Positions 1-11,185 of a DNA stretch of 64,000 nucleotides are shown piece by piece; the stretch's first letter is position 1, and the number at the start of each line of letters is the position of its first letter. Where the stretch lies: contig NC_084807.1 in assembly GCF_963583255.1 (NCBI RefSeq), positions 28,470,381 to 28,534,380 of the forward strand, given 5' to 3'. Under the pieces are notes generated by a model. That model ran no database searches. It was not told the DNA's origin and saw only the letters and a list, made by a program, of their open reading frames with translations. A program made the translations under genes and the position numbers. The stretch is from Pyrus communis (Eukaryota > Streptophyta > Magnoliopsida > Rosales > Rosaceae).

Positions 1-302
1 TTTAAATTCTGTAGTTTCTAGGACACAATATTGAACATAGAATTGCTCAAACATCCAAAGATTAATTCAAACGGTTCTGTATCATCAGAACGGGGTTTGC
101 TGATGGAAGTTTGGCTATTGCTTAGTTATTGAGAACAGAACTGTGCTTCATTGCGGAGATATCCAGTGTTGATATACCTTAGGTTCAAAATATATCTTCT
201 TTTTTCTTATTCTCTTAACTATTGAAAGGGAAAGGTTTTCACTGCAATAGTAGACACTTTTCTTTTAGATTTCCAGTGTATTGAATTGGTTTCTTTGAGC
301 AG

Positions 303-3300
303 GATGTATCTGGAAAGAAGAATGACATACGACCCTGTGAAGGCTGCGGCTTGTATGTTCCTTTTAAAATGATAAGGAAAATGAAGGATCCAGCTTCCGG
401 AGGCCAATATCTTTGTAAATTGTGTGCTAGGGTTAGTATGACCTACCTTGTGTTAGGTGTTATTTATTGGTTTTAAATTCTGTTCTTCATAAAAGTAAAA
501 GAAGGGTTTCTCTGTGTTCAGGATATTGTGCATTGTTGACAATACTTGCGTCATTCTTATTGCAGTTAGTAAAGTCAAAACATTATTGTGGGATATGCAA
601 GAAGATTTGGAATCATTCAGACAGTGGAAGTTGGGTGAGGAAACCTACAAACTACCTTGGATTGTGATTATCCGTCCTATCTTTAGAGTGCAGTTCCTTG
701 TCAATTTATTCTTATATATTTCCTTTGTGAGTAGGTCCGATGTGATGGTTGTAAAGTGTGGGTGCATGCAGAATGTGACAAAATCTCCAGCAACCATTTT
801 AAGGTCCGTCTAATATACTAAATACCTAAATTCGTTGTTTTTCTCTTTCATAATGAGTTTGAAGAGATTCTAGACTTCCCTGACAATGTTATTTCCTTTT
901 TGAAGAATTTGGGAGGCACTGACTACTACTGCCCAACTTGCAAAGTCAAGTTTAATTTTGAATTATCAGATTCTGAAAAGGGACAAGCAAATGTAAAGTA
1001 AGTCTATTTGACTTTTAATTTTATGAATGAGTTGGTTCTTTTTTTAACCGACTTTTCCCTAATGATTATAGAGTTTTTGGTGCAGATGGAGTAAAAATAA
1101 TGGTCAGTTGGCGCTGCCTAACAAGGTTACTGTTCTTTGCAACAGCGTGGAAGGCATTTATTTTCCAAGTCTTCACTCGTAAGAATAAGAATGAATGGTT
1201 TTCGTTTTTGGTTAGGACTTTTAGTTGGTATTAGTCTTGCTGGTTAAATTCATGTTACTTAATCGTTACATTTTTCATTTTAATATGGAAGTCAATTTGA
1301 TGTTTACTTTGGTTTGACATCTGAAAATATTTTATTCGTACATTTTCCTTCTTATGTTTCAGTGTTGTGTGCAAGTGTGGCTTCTGTGGGGCAGAAAAGC
1401 AAGCACTTAGTTTATGGGAGCGACACACAGGTTCCAAATCGAGAGATTGGAGGACTAGTGTCAGAGTGAAAGGTTCCTTACTGCCACTGGAACAATGGGT
1501 ACTATTCATTGAGATTCATGTTTTACTCCCCGCCGTTCAATAGTATGCCTTTGCCCTCTCAATTTGGGAAACATACTCAAAATGCAATCTCACTTGACTT
1601 TGCAGATGCTGCAGTTAGCAGAGTATCATGAAAATGCTCTCGTGTCTTCTAAGCCTCCTAAGCGGCCTTCTATTAAAGAACGAAAGCAGAAGTTGCTTAC
1701 TTTTTTGCAAGGTATATTTGTTTTCTATGTTTGTGCATATAATTTTACATTTGATGTAAATTAACTGTATCTCTCTGGTTGCTATGACAGAAAAGTATGA
1801 ACCTGTTCATGCCAAGTGGACAACAGAACGATGCGCTGTATGTAGATGGGTTGAAGATTGGGACTACAACAAAATCATCATCTGCAACAGGTATGATCAA
1901 TAGGGTTCATTAGTTTTCATTGTCAAATCCTGATGTCAAGAGGGCCAACTGTTCGATGCCCCTTAGAGACTCCATAGATTATAAAGGCATGAAAATCTGG
2001 CTAATGTCTAATGTTTCTTTTCAATCAGATGTCAGATAGCCGTCCATCAAGAATGCTATGGAGCAAGAAATGTTCGGGATTTTACTTCTTGGGTCTGCAA
2101 AGCATGTGAAACGCCCGAAGTCAAGCGAGAATGTTGCCTCTGTCCTGTAAAAGGCAAGTTTCTAGCTAGAGTAGATTTGTTGAGTCATGCTCTGTCATTT
2201 CACCAAGTTTCATTTAGCTATCATGATCTCATGTCTTTGTTCTGATTGTGCTTATGCACTTTCTCCCTGCAGGAGGTGCGTTAAAGCCAACTGATATTGA
2301 CGCATTGTGGGTTCATATTACATGTGCTTGGTTCAGACCCGAAGTCTCTTTTGCGAGTGATGAAAAGATGGAGCCTGCTCTTGGGATCTTGAGTATTCCA
2401 TCAAATTCTTTTGTGAAGGTGGGTTCTTTGTTCTTGTATGTTGTTTTTTGGCTATTCCATTTCATACCGGTGATAATGTTTATGATATATGACATCTAAT
2501 CACATGATTGACATTGTTCTCTCAAAGACTTATATTCTTAAATGTAACAAACATGGTAATGTAAAAAAGTGACACCTAACCCTTCATATCTACAATTAGT
2601 GAATAAAGAATTGAGTTGTACGATAACTTTGACATAGTGGATCTAGAAATGTTCCAGGATGCATCGTGTCATTGATTGTGATTCTAGTTCTTTTAATTTT
2701 GTCTTACAGAATGAACCCTGAAATATTTAGCTGATCCAATCTGAGTTTTAATTTTTGTTCGCATCTGCTTCAGATTTGCGTTATCTGTAAGCAAATTCAT
2801 GGTTCATGTATGCAATGTTGCAAGTGTTCCACTTATTACCATGCAATGTGTGCCTCACGGGCAGGTTATCGAATGGAGGTGAGTTTCTCATTGCTCTTTG
2901 TTTGTTCTCATTATACTCGTTTTTATTAGTTTGTGGCGCCTTCTCATTGTGAATCAGATTACCATATATCTGGTGATATGTGATTGCATTTGTTTGTGCA
3001 TTCTTAATAAGCAGTTGCACAGTTTGGAGAAAAATGGAAAGCAGACCACAAAAATGGTTTCTTACTGTGCTTATCACAGGTGTGGGTTCTCATATTGTCT
3101 TATGTCCTATTGCTTCCAAATTGTCGGTTTTCTTGTACATATGTAAGTTCCTAACTCTTTTGTTTTTCATTTTTCGTGCAGGGCTCCAAATCCAGATACT
3201 GTTTTAATCATACAGACTCCTCTAGGGGTGTTTTCAGCGAAAAGCCTTCTCCAAAATAAGAAGACTGGTTCAAGGTTAATTTCATCTAATAGAACAAAGC

Positions 3301-4844
3301 TTGAAGAGGTTTTGACAGTTGAAACTACGGAGTCTGAGCCAGAGCCAGAGCCATTATCTGCTGCAAGGTGCCGGGTATACAAAAGATTGAAAAATAACAA
3401 GGTATTCTACCTTGATGCCTAGTTGCCTCTACCATAAACATTATAGTGATCATCAATTGACATCAACAGTTAGATTGTTGAATTAGTTTGATCTGTAATT
3501 AGCCTCATGATTATTATTTTTCCTCTGATTCTAGAGAACCGAAGAAGAAATCGTTGCCCACCAAGTGAAGGGACCTTCCCATCATCCCTTGGAAGCAATT
3601 CGAAGTTTGAACACATTCAGAGTAATTTTTTTACCTTTCAGAATTTGATGGAATAGATTGTCTTTTTTATGCCTTTTTATATGGGATGTAAAATAAATGA
3701 ACCTCGAACTGACATTTTTTTTCAATAGGTAGTAGAGGATCCTCCGACTTTTTCATCTTTTAGAGAACGGCTATACCATTTACAGGCAAGGATCTTTCTC
3801 ATTTCCCATTCGATATTCAATGTTCATTTTCTTACTGAATGTATATGAATGCAGAGAACCGAACACGATCGTGTTTGCTTTGGTAGATCTGGGATACATG
3901 GATGGGGTCTCTTTGCACGTAGAGACATACAAGAAGGAGAAATGGTGTGAAATTTGAACATTGTCTATCATTAAGATTACCAGCTTTTGTATCTTGAGAA
4001 ATTAATCCATTTTGTTGAAAACAGAATGTACTAAGAAGTGTGCGTCTGATCCAGGTTCTTGAATATCGGGGTGAACAGGTGAGACGTAGCGTTGCAGATC
4101 TTAGGGAGGCACGGTATAGATCAGAAGGCAAAGACTGTTATGTGAGTTAAATTCTTTTCAAGTGGTTTAAACAATTACCTTCAAGTCGGCTCTAGTTGTC
4201 TCTGGAGCCATGTGATTCCCAAGTTCTGCTGTTTCCAGCTAGAATGTCAGCTCTTAAATTCTTTGTGCTCCTTTTTCTTTACATTCTTGCTTCTTTTCTC
4301 ATTGCTCATGTTTACTCTGCAGTTGTTTAAGATCAGTGAAGAAGTGGTGGTAGATGCCACTGATAAAGGCAATATAGCACGCCTGATCAACCATTCGGTA
4401 AGTCATTGTGATGATTGTTAGGGTGCTGTCCTTATGTGATTTGCTCTTCGACTGTTCTTCAATAGATTCATTCGTGTACTTGTTGCCAGCTTGTTTCTGT
4501 TGTCACTGTCACTCGTCTTTACTGGTTTAATATTATTGCCTATCTTTACTACAGTGCATGCCGAATTGCTACGCGAGGATCATGAGTGTGGGTGATGAAG
4601 AAAGCCGGATTGTACTTATTGCAAAGGCTGATGTAACTTGCGGCGATGAACTAACGTATGTCTCTCCATTTCTCTTTCTCACCATCTCTCAGTTCTTTAC
4701 GAGGAAGCTATTTAGCTTAACACTGCTGCATATTCCGTTGTTGACTCTCGCAGGTACGATTACTTGTTCGATCCCAACGAGCCTGACGAATTAAAAGTTC
4801 CATGTCTATGTAAAGCTCCCAACTGTCGCAAATTCATGAATTAG
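303..4844 (+). CDS. ATX4/5: Histone-lysine N-methyltransferase ATX4/ATX5-like (trithorax family), 3' part of gene
   Basis: Nuclear enzyme of the plant trithorax-like family, expected to methylate histone H3 lysine 4. The 5' half (PWWP region in relatives) lies outside the window. I read 20 exons: 303-431, 566-634, 735-803, 906-997, 1086-1178, 1363-1498, 1606-1711, 1791-1890, 2029-2153, 2273-2418, 2774-2878, 3015-3079, 3182-3401, 3535-3621, 3729-3785, 3855-3944, 4055-4141, 4323-4397, 4555-4655 and 4754-4844. They join into 680 open codons ending in TAG. In order they encode a PHD finger ([28 protein letters not shown]), an extended PHD ([10 protein letters not shown] to YCAYH), a SET domain ([31 protein letters not shown]) and a post-SET cysteine motif ([14 protein letters not shown]). 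Introns 9 and 15 use GC donors. Whether it is ATX3, 4 or 5 needs a phylogeny; the SET end looks closest to ATX4/5. Confidence 0.95.
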
Positions 4845-5229
4845 TAGGATGATGATGGAGATATACCCACTCACTTGCTCGGCCATTGTTTGTCCGCAAG
4901 GAACAACAACTAACCCCCCCCCCCCCCCCTCCATATACCAAATTTGTAATTTTGCCAAGGATAAAAAAAAGCAGAAAAAAGGAATATTGTATTTTTATTT
5001 TCATTTTTCTTTGGACAAACTTCTAAGCTTAATAAAAGCTAATAGTTTTTGCCGGCTTTTCGGTTTGGGGTAATTTGTGTATATTTCTGTCTATTACCCC
5101 CGAATTCTAATCGAACATCGTAGTTTCTTCGTTAGCGATGATATCAGGATAGCGATTTTAACACTCCTCTTTATAATAGTGTCTTAACATCGTTGTTTCT
5201 TCGTTAGCAAGGATTAACATGTCTTAATC
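4845..5229 (+). other. 3' UTR and downstream flank of the ATX-like gene
   Basis: No gene is seen here. A run of 16 C residues lies at 4914-4929. A canonical AATAAA is at 5031-5036, about 190 bases after the stop codon, and is the likely polyadenylation signal. Confidence 0.55.
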
Positions 5230-5600
5230 GAGTGTTTCACCATCAGAACACGGCGTTTCCGTCCAATCCAAGTACTCGTCCATGGAGATTCGCTGGAGAC
5301 AACTCGGTATCCTGCGTACGAGTACTATTGGCGAGCACCGAAATCATCCTCATAAGCCCGGACGGCAAGATACTCAAGGCCCCATTTTACTGAGAGCGTG
5401 TCGCACGCTTTTTAGCACAACAGTTGCTATTTTCTTCCTCCTGAAACTCTTCAAAACAGCAATGCCGGACACGTAAAGATATTCCGGTGCCCGAGATGGG
5501 AGATACTGAAGGATAGCCTGGTCTCTGGACACCGTGACGTCCGCAACTCCCACAAGTTCTTGTCGCTCGGAAGTTTATGTACAAGCCCAGAAAGCGCTTC
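5230..5600. other. Unidentified GC-richer stretch
   Basis: This block is more GC-rich than its surroundings and has short open stretches on both strands, including one on the plus strand containing ILISPDGKILKAPF before a stop. No intact gene or recognised family was found. It may be a relic of a gene or mobile element. Confidence 0.3.
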
Positions 5601-5694
5601 AGCCTGTATTTGCAGAAACAAAATTTAACTAAAAATTATTTACAATATATGACTCTAAATCTGTCTTGCACTTTAGATTAGTTTAAAAGGAAAA

Positions 5695-5815
5695 CTAATG
5701 AAAATGGTTTGAAAATTTTGAGTTTTAACGATAAGGACAAAATAAAGGATAAAGTGAATGGTACCAATATTGATTTTTCAGCGTAAAAATGTGATTTTTC
5801 GTTAAACTTATAAAG
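5695..5815. repeat. Dispersed MITE-like repeat, copy A
   Basis: The core (GAGTTTTAACGATAAGGACA, then AAAATAAAGG, later TTTTTCGTTAAA) recurs at 37332-37490. It is likely a non-autonomous DNA element. I recall this family as common in apple-type genomes, which is inference. Confidence 0.6.
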
Positions 5816-5843
5816 TATTTTATTTTTATTAATAAAAAAATGC

Positions 5844-6330
5844 TCAAAGTAGAATATCGCCGTATAAAAAAAATAATAGAAAACTGGAAGAAGGTGAAGA
5901 AGAAATCATGAATGCTCTGTTGAGAATTAAGCTGCCTACTAGCCTTGGAGTTAATCTGCAGAAGCTAAACCTGCAGTTGAAATCGAAAGGAAGCTGAGAA
6001 ATTTTGAAGAAAATGAAGAACTTGCTAAATTTAGAAGGAGCCGTTAGTTTCAAATTGCAACGGCTAGTTTCATTTCCTGTTTTAGAAAGATTACAGCTGG
6101 TGTTCTTATCTTTTTAATTGTACTGTGCTTTCTCATCTTCTTCCAGGTGGATGGATGATATCCTCCGATGACCATTAATGGCCGGAGATGAGTTCTAGGT
6201 CCCTAGAGTGTAGGATCTGTTTTTGACCAGCTGTGAGGAATATAGTCCTTGTAATTTCTTTTGTTCGAATTAATGAAAAACAGTCTTTTGCTCCTCTCTC
6301 TCTCTCTCTCTTGAAAAACACAGATTTCTT
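5844..6330. other. Intergenic stretch with a short relic-like segment and a CT microsatellite
   Basis: Around 5880-6050 the plus strand carries short coding-like segments interrupted by stops; none could be assigned to a family. A (CT)n tract lies at 6294-6311. Confidence 0.3.
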
Positions 6331-6370
6331 CAAACTACTACCAAAAAGTTTCAATCTTTATCAAAGATTA

Positions 6371-6740
6371 TCAACCTAAACACCATGCCTGGTACCATTT
6401 CAAACATGCTCCAGCTTGAACATAAGCTGCCTTCCTCAACTCACCCCCATTTCTAAACAAACTCATGACCTTCCAACCAAACTCACTCACCAAATACTTG
6501 AACTCTCTCTTTCTGTCAACACCAAACTTCCCACTCCCCACAAACCCTACTTCTTCCTGATCGGCTGACGACGTCTGACTGCTGCTGCTGCTGCATTGCA
6601 CTGAAGAAGAAGTTGTTATACAAAAATTAGCAGGTCTAGAAAGAGTAAATCCGTATGATGAAATTTCTGTGCTGACTTTTGCTGATATGTTGGGATAGCT
6701 TGCTGGTAAATGATAATATTTTCTGCTTTGTTTTTGGTTT
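6371..6740 (-). pseudogene. Truncated GNAT-type N-acetyltransferase-like fragment
   Basis: On the minus strand a frame stays open from about 6740 to a stop at 6371. It reads like a serine-rich plastid-transit-type leader followed by EFKYLVSEFGWKV and ELRKAAYVQA. From memory these resemble the start of the catalytic region of plant chloroplast GNAT acetyltransferases. The similarity stops where the acetyl-CoA fold should begin, and no start codon is seen at the upstream end, so this is probably a broken 5' fragment. The family call is tentative. Confidence 0.4.
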
Positions 6741-6790
6741 CCTTTTTTTATTATTATTATTTTTTTTTTAGGTATAAACTTGTCATGAAA

Positions 6791-8239
6791 TTAATCAACA
6801 AGTATAAAACCTCTCTTTATATATTCAAAACAGGAGAATGGTAAGTTTAGTACATTTTCCAATTCAAATGATTTGGATATTAGAGTCTCCATGATCACAT
6901 CCCTGTTGCAATCCTCACCCGTAACCACAAAACCTCTGCACACGACCAGAGAAGAATTGCACAGCCACGGAACTGAAACTGTAAACCCCAAACCAGAATC
7001 TTTCCTTCCCACTACCACGTCCTTGTATGCCTGCAGGCAAACCCTCGAGACGTACTTTCCCATTGGCAAAGTTTGCTGCAGAACGGATGGTGCGGAACCG
7101 TCAGGGTTCAAGATATCAGAATCTGAATGAAGGTTCACCACAACTGTGCCATGATCCGGGTGAAGCCGGCTGCTGAGGGCTTTAAGAAATGGGGAATGTG
7201 GATCCCATAACTTGCGTGGGAATATGTCTTCCCCATCATAAGCATCAACGAAGACCATATCATACTGAATGGTGGTATTGAGAACGAAATCCTCAGCATC
7301 GGATTCATGGAGGAACAGCCTCTCGTGGATGCCTTTCCACATAACGGTATCCATGGTATTGGGTGACACGGCACGCTTGCCTGATGGAGTCATAATTGAG
7401 AAAGCCGGAAATCCCATGGCTCGAACTGAGGCTGAGATAACAAGAGGGTCGATTTCAACAACATCAACAATAGCACCTTGAATTTTACTAGCCAAAAACA
7501 ACGGTAAGCTTCCGCCACCCTGACCAATGCACAATATACGAATATTTTCGGTCCCAGTCACCGCGTTCATGAGATTGTAATTACAAGATGCTATAGTGGC
7601 CAACCCAGCTGCTATCATACTCTTAAGATAAGGAAGAGCCAAGCAATGAGGCTGCTGCATAAGGGCGATCGATTCCGGTTCCGATCGCCGATAGGCAGCC
7701 AAAACCTTAACGGTGCTCTGGCGGGTGTCGTCGTTAAAGCGGAGAGCGCGCCATTGATATCCGAGCACTCTGAATCTCTCGTTGTCCTGACCGCACTCCT
7801 GTATCTCTTCGTATCTTTGCTGCAGCCATCTCTCTGTCGATGCCCAATGGAGTTCGCTGGGTTTTGAGGAAGGATAGGCGACGACTGAGACAACGCCATT
7901 GCCTTTGTCAGATGTGGAGCGGAGGACGGTGTGGCCTTCGGATTCTTCCCCCCGCCACTCCGAGGCGTAGGACCAGTCGCCTTCGTCCTCGATACGGCGT
8001 CGTACAGCGGTTGAGAGCTTCCGGAGGTTCAGTCCCGAGCTCAATCCAGCTCTGGGCCACATGGCCGTACCCCGCAGGAAGTGAAAAACCCTAATCCAGC
8101 TCTGCGCCACATGGCCGTGCCCCGAGCTCAATCCAGCCCTGTATCTCTTCGTACCTTTGCTGCAGCCATCTCTCTGTCGACGCCCAATGGAGCTCGCTGG
8201 GTTTTGAGGAAGGATAGGCGACGACTGAGACAACGCCAT
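6791..8239 (-). CDS. S-adenosylmethionine-dependent methyltransferase, spermidine-synthase-like fold
   Basis: A single open frame of 482 codons, apparently without introns. The core has a class I SAM-binding motif (ILCIGQGGGSLPLFLA, about residues 233-248), the acidic loop after strand 2 (VDVVEIDPLV) and a VFVDAYDGED segment typical of spermidine-synthase-like and METTL13-C-like proteins. The substrate is unknown. The ATG at 8239 is the only start I see, but residues 1 to about 40 come from a duplicated segment read in a frame different from that of its homologous copy. The ancestral protein therefore probably began differently, nearer GLNLRKLSTAV. An AATAAA on the minus strand at 6747-6752 lies about 40 bases past the stop. 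Confidence 0.85.
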   Translation of the reverse strand: MALSQSSPILPQNPASSIGRRQRDGCSKGTKRYRAGLSSGHGHVAQSWIRVFHFLRGTAMWPRAGLSSGLNLRKLSTAVRRRIEDEGDWSYASEWRGEESEGHTVLRSTSDKGNGVVSVVAYPSSKPSELHWASTERWLQQRYEEIQECGQDNERFRVLGYQWRALRFNDDTRQSTVKVLAAYRRSEPESIALMQQPHCLALPYLKSMIAAGLATIASCNYNLMNAVTGTENIRILCIGQGGGSLPLFLASKIQGAIVDVVEIDPLVISASVRAMGFPAFSIMTPSGKRAVSPNTMDTVMWKGIHERLFLHESDAEDFVLNTTIQYDMVFVDAYDGEDIFPRKLWDPHSPFLKALSSRLHPDHGTVVVNLHSDSDILNPDGSAPSVLQQTLPMGKYVSRVCLQAYKDVVVGRKDSGLGFTVSVPWLCNSSLVVCRGFVVTGEDCNRDVIMETLISKSFELENVLNLPFSCFEYIKRGFILVD

Positions 8240-8246
8240 TGGCTTT
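7800..8246. repeat. 107-bp direct repeat at the 5' end of the methyltransferase gene
   Basis: Copies are 7800-7906 and 8140-8246, offset by 340 bp and differing at about four positions. A shorter repeat (AATCCAGCTCTG, then CCACATGGCCGT) lies between them at about 8043 and 8093. Because 340 is not a multiple of three, the two copies are read in different frames. Confidence 0.9.
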
Positions 8247-8477
8247 GTTTTGGGTTTTTGGTTTCTGTTTTTCTAATAACTTCCGTTACATCTTGAAATT
8301 TATTATTCTCTATGGATAGTATATGCCATTGAATTCTGCATTTTCTGATCCTTTGTTTATGTGGAGAGAGTGACGAAAAATTGGTAGGAGGGAAGATAAG
8401 ATGTGGTGTGCACGAGTGGTCCTAATTTCTCTGCATGGTTTAGGCCAGAAATAATGATGCCACGTGGTCAAGCCTTA
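8240..8477. other. Upstream flank of the methyltransferase gene
   Basis: Presumed promoter and 5' UTR of the minus-strand methyltransferase gene. I see no convincing TATA box or other gene. Confidence 0.35.
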
Positions 8478-8856
8478 GACCATCTCCAAATGATGTGTCA
8501 AATGTTAAGTGTTAAATTAGAATTAATGGCTGATGTGGCAATCTGAAGACTTAGGTTAAATTTTATATATATTGTCAAATATTATTTTATTATTTAAATA
8601 TAACTTTAAATTGTTGTAATTATTAAAAAAATGTTGAAACAAATTTTAATTGGTTGAAATGTTAGTGAAATAAGGGACTCACCGTTAAAATGAAATAAAA
8701 TTAAATTTGACATTGTTCTCAAATTTGACTCCAAATCCCAAAGCCTTCAAATTCAAATCCAATCAACAGATAACACTTCGGTTAGAGAAACTTTTGATGT
8801 CAAATATGCGCAGTGACATTTCACCTAGATTTTTGACATCTTCCTTAGAGATGCTC
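8478..8856. mobile_element. PIF/Harbinger-type MITE with TTA target duplication
   Basis: The 379-bp AT-rich element has imperfect terminal inverted repeats: GACCATCTCCAAATG on the left, and the complement of the right end reads GAGCATCTCTAAGGA. It is flanked by TTA at 8475-8477 and 8857-8859, the usual Harbinger target site. It has no coding capacity. Confidence 0.65.
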
Positions 8857-8859
8857 TTA

Positions 8860-9311
8860 GCCTACCACATGGACTTGTAGAAAACTATACATATGCACTA
8901 CCAGTCAACACTAAGGAATTCTTGTGTCCGACCAACCGTAAATATGCAGCACTCGTTATGAGTTTGATGATGAACAAGTCTGTGTGATGCACAATATAGA
9001 AAGGTTTTGGTTTTGTGTATATGGTCAAACAGACAGGGTAGTACACCTTACTTTCTCTAGTTGTACTGGATTGTTGGACATAAGGTGCTGTCTCTCCGAT
9101 TTTGTTTAATTTTATTTCATGTCCATAACAAAACTTAAATGTTGACCTAACAAGGAAAACCAAGTGTTGAATAGAAACAAACTGATATAGTGAAGCAAAA
9201 AATCAATATCAAAGAAATACAAAATTTAATCAAGTATATTAATTAATTGCATAAATGTAAGGGATTTATAAAAGCTTTCATCTTTTGGCATGTGAGTTTA
9301 CAATTTAGGGT
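8860..9311. other. Intergenic, no gene seen
   Basis: AT-rich spacer between the MITE and the 3' end of the B3-domain gene. It would include the 3' UTR of that minus-strand gene. Confidence 0.4.
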
Positions 9312-10490
9312 TCAGAGTTTTGGTTCCACGTCCGCATCTTCTTTGCTGCTTCCACTAGGGTTGGGACTTGCATGGTCTCCACCAGGGTTGGGACATGCAT
9401 GGTCTCCTCCAGGGTTGGGACTTGCATGGTCCGACCCATTGATCACAGTACTTGCCGCACTAGCATTCCCGTTGTTATCATCCTTTTTCTCTTCCATTAT
9501 CTCAGTTCCCGCTCCGCTACCACCACTTGTTTCACCCTCCACAGCTATACTCCTACCCCCGCTATCGCTGCCATGACTCTCCTTACAATCCCCCTTACCG
9601 CCACTCTCCTTAACCAAAACCAGAGCCAAGTAAAGCGCTCCATTAACCCGGAATGACCAAACCTGAACAAGCTGGCCTTGTTTGATTTTGTTCCTCTGAG
9701 CAACCGCACCCCATTGAGTTCTCAACACATACAGTTTGCTGCTTTTCATAAGCCAGAGTCTCAAGTTTATATCTCCTTTTACAAGACCAGGGTCTATTAA
9801 CTGAACCTTCATTGTTTGCTGTCCCTCAAGTAACTCCTTCTCTTTCCCTTCCAAGAAATCCATCGATACAATTTGGGCTTCAGGCATTGACAGTCTGTTT
9901 TCGCCGGGAGATATATCAGTCATGGTAATTCGCTTCTGTATCACCAAGCCCAGCCTAGTCCCCTTCAACGTTGCAATTTCTCTCTTGAATTCGTCAGGCA
10001 AGTCGTCATATTTCGGAGGCGTGGAAGGACTACCAATCGGTTCTTTCTTCTTCGGAGAGTTCTTGGTCGATCCCTTGGCTTTCTTGACATTGTTCTTCGG
10101 CATCACCTTTCGTTTCTTCCATCCCACGTCACCCCTACCAATAGCATTAGTCTCTCTCAGTGAAGACTCCATAGCAGAAGCCGTAAGCTTCGCTCCATCG
10201 CACGACCTCTGTTTCTTCGGCGCATGATCATCATTTATCCCATTGCTAGACCATTTTCTTTTCAGAGAATGATCTGTTCTAGTAGAATCGATAGGGGGCG
10301 ACCTTTGTTTCTTGGGCGGCTCGACTAGCATTGGCTTCTTGAGAGCCCCCTCTCTCATCAATTTTTCTCTCTTTTGCTGCATTATCTCAACTTCAACCTC
10401 AGCAATTCTAACCAACCAGTCCAAACGGGTAAAGTTCTGAGGCCACTCCGTCAAGCCATTGAAGTATTTTTCAATTAATAACCGCGCCAT
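9312..10490 (-). CDS. B3-domain-containing protein (plant DUF313-type B3 family)
   Basis: A putative nuclear DNA-binding protein of 392 residues in a single exon. I take the ATG at 10490 (MARLLIEKYFNGL); the frame stays open further upstream but has no earlier ATG. A lysine-rich, low-complexity N-terminal half contains basic clusters such as PKKQRS. The B3-like domain follows, from about DDLPDEFKREI through GENRLSMPEAQI and MKVQLIDPGL to VQVWSFRVNGALYLALVLV. The glycine- and serine-rich tail carries a nine-residue repeat (GGDHASPNP type) three times. Proteins of this subfamily are poorly characterised, so no target is proposed. A damaged paralogue in the same orientation lies upstream at 11325-12111. 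Confidence 0.85.
   Translation of the reverse strand: MARLLIEKYFNGLTEWPQNFTRLDWLVRIAEVEVEIMQQKREKLMREGALKKPMLVEPPKKQRSPPIDSTRTDHSLKRKWSSNGINDDHAPKKQRSCDGAKLTASAMESSLRETNAIGRGDVGWKKRKVMPKNNVKKAKGSTKNSPKKKEPIGSPSTPPKYDDLPDEFKREIATLKGTRLGLVIQKRITMTDISPGENRLSMPEAQIVSMDFLEGKEKELLEGQQTMKVQLIDPGLVKGDINLRLWLMKSSKLYVLRTQWGAVAQRNKIKQGQLVQVWSFRVNGALYLALVLVKESGGKGDCKESHGSDSGGRSIAVEGETSGGSGAGTEIMEEKKDDNNGNASAASTVINGSDHASPNPGGDHACPNPGGDHASPNPSGSSKEDADVEPKL
9358..9435. repeat. 27-bp coding minisatellite, three copies
   Basis: Three imperfect tandem copies of a 27-bp unit (GGTTGGGACTTGCATGGTCT plus 7 bases) near the 3' end of the B3 gene encode the nine-residue repeat of its tail. Confidence 0.85.
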
Positions 10491-11012
10491 CTTATCTTCT
10501 TCCTTTTCTTCTCGGAGAGATTGAAGAAGATACAATTTGATGTAAAGCAAAGTATGGCACGAGCTTAGAACGTAGGACGAGTATAAAATGTATTGTTTTG
10601 GTTAAACCTGCAGGGGTGTGATTTTATAGGGTTTTTACAGTACTGATCGGTGTCTGATTAGGAGTTGCTGATCGACTAGAGACTTGCCCTTCAAGTATAC
10701 GAATCTTAGGGTTTTAGGAAACTAAACACGCACAGGTTTAGGAATCCTTCCAAAAGTAGGTATTGTAATTGCTCAAACATTGGCTATATATGATTCTAAT
10801 CGAGCTTCGAATTTCTAAAAAAAATCCGTATCTATATAGGAAACAAACCGCTTTGGCCACAAACAAATGGAAAATTTGACACTTGTAAAACTCGTGCAAC
10901 TATTCCGGAGGTGTCCGGTCCTTCAGAATTCACTTCCAAAACAATTACAATTCTCCCTCGAAAAGAAAAATGTAATATCCACCCTTTCAGCTTTCTCCCG
11001 GCTTAATCTTGA
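10491..11012. other. Upstream flank of the B3 gene
   Basis: Presumed promoter and 5' UTR of the minus-strand B3 gene. No coding region, RNA gene or clear repeat was recognised. Confidence 0.4.
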
Positions 11013-11185
11013 TTATTATTATTTTATTTTTTAAAAGTGGGATAACTAGTGGCAAGCCACTACCCTTTCAGTTTTCTCCTGGCCACAGTCAATAGCAGAC
11101 TAACTAGCTTAGAGCCTTGAACCCGGAACCTCCCTATATTTTGTATTTTGAGAGCCGAAATCCGCGTCCTTACCACTGAGCCACT
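11013..11185 (-). mobile_element. tRNA-derived SINE
   Basis: The minus strand has an A-box-like TGGCTCAGTGGT (plus coordinates 11172-11183). About 50 bases downstream comes a B-box-like GGTTCAAGGC within 11112-11130, as in a polymerase III promoter. The element ends in an A/T-rich AAT-repeat tail near 11014-11035. CTTGAT occurs at both ends and may be a short target duplication. It carries no ORF. Exact borders are approximate. Confidence 0.6.

Noticed and set aside
5282..5584. Short ORFs on both strands in the GC-richer block
   Set aside because: Stops interrupt the frames and no family was recognised. I considered retroelement RNase H but the motif match was too weak.
7615..7899. A 94-codon minus-strand ORF starting MALSQSSPILPQNPANS
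   Set aside because: It is the inner copy of the 107-bp repeat read in the alternative frame, inside the methyltransferase CDS; not a separate gene.
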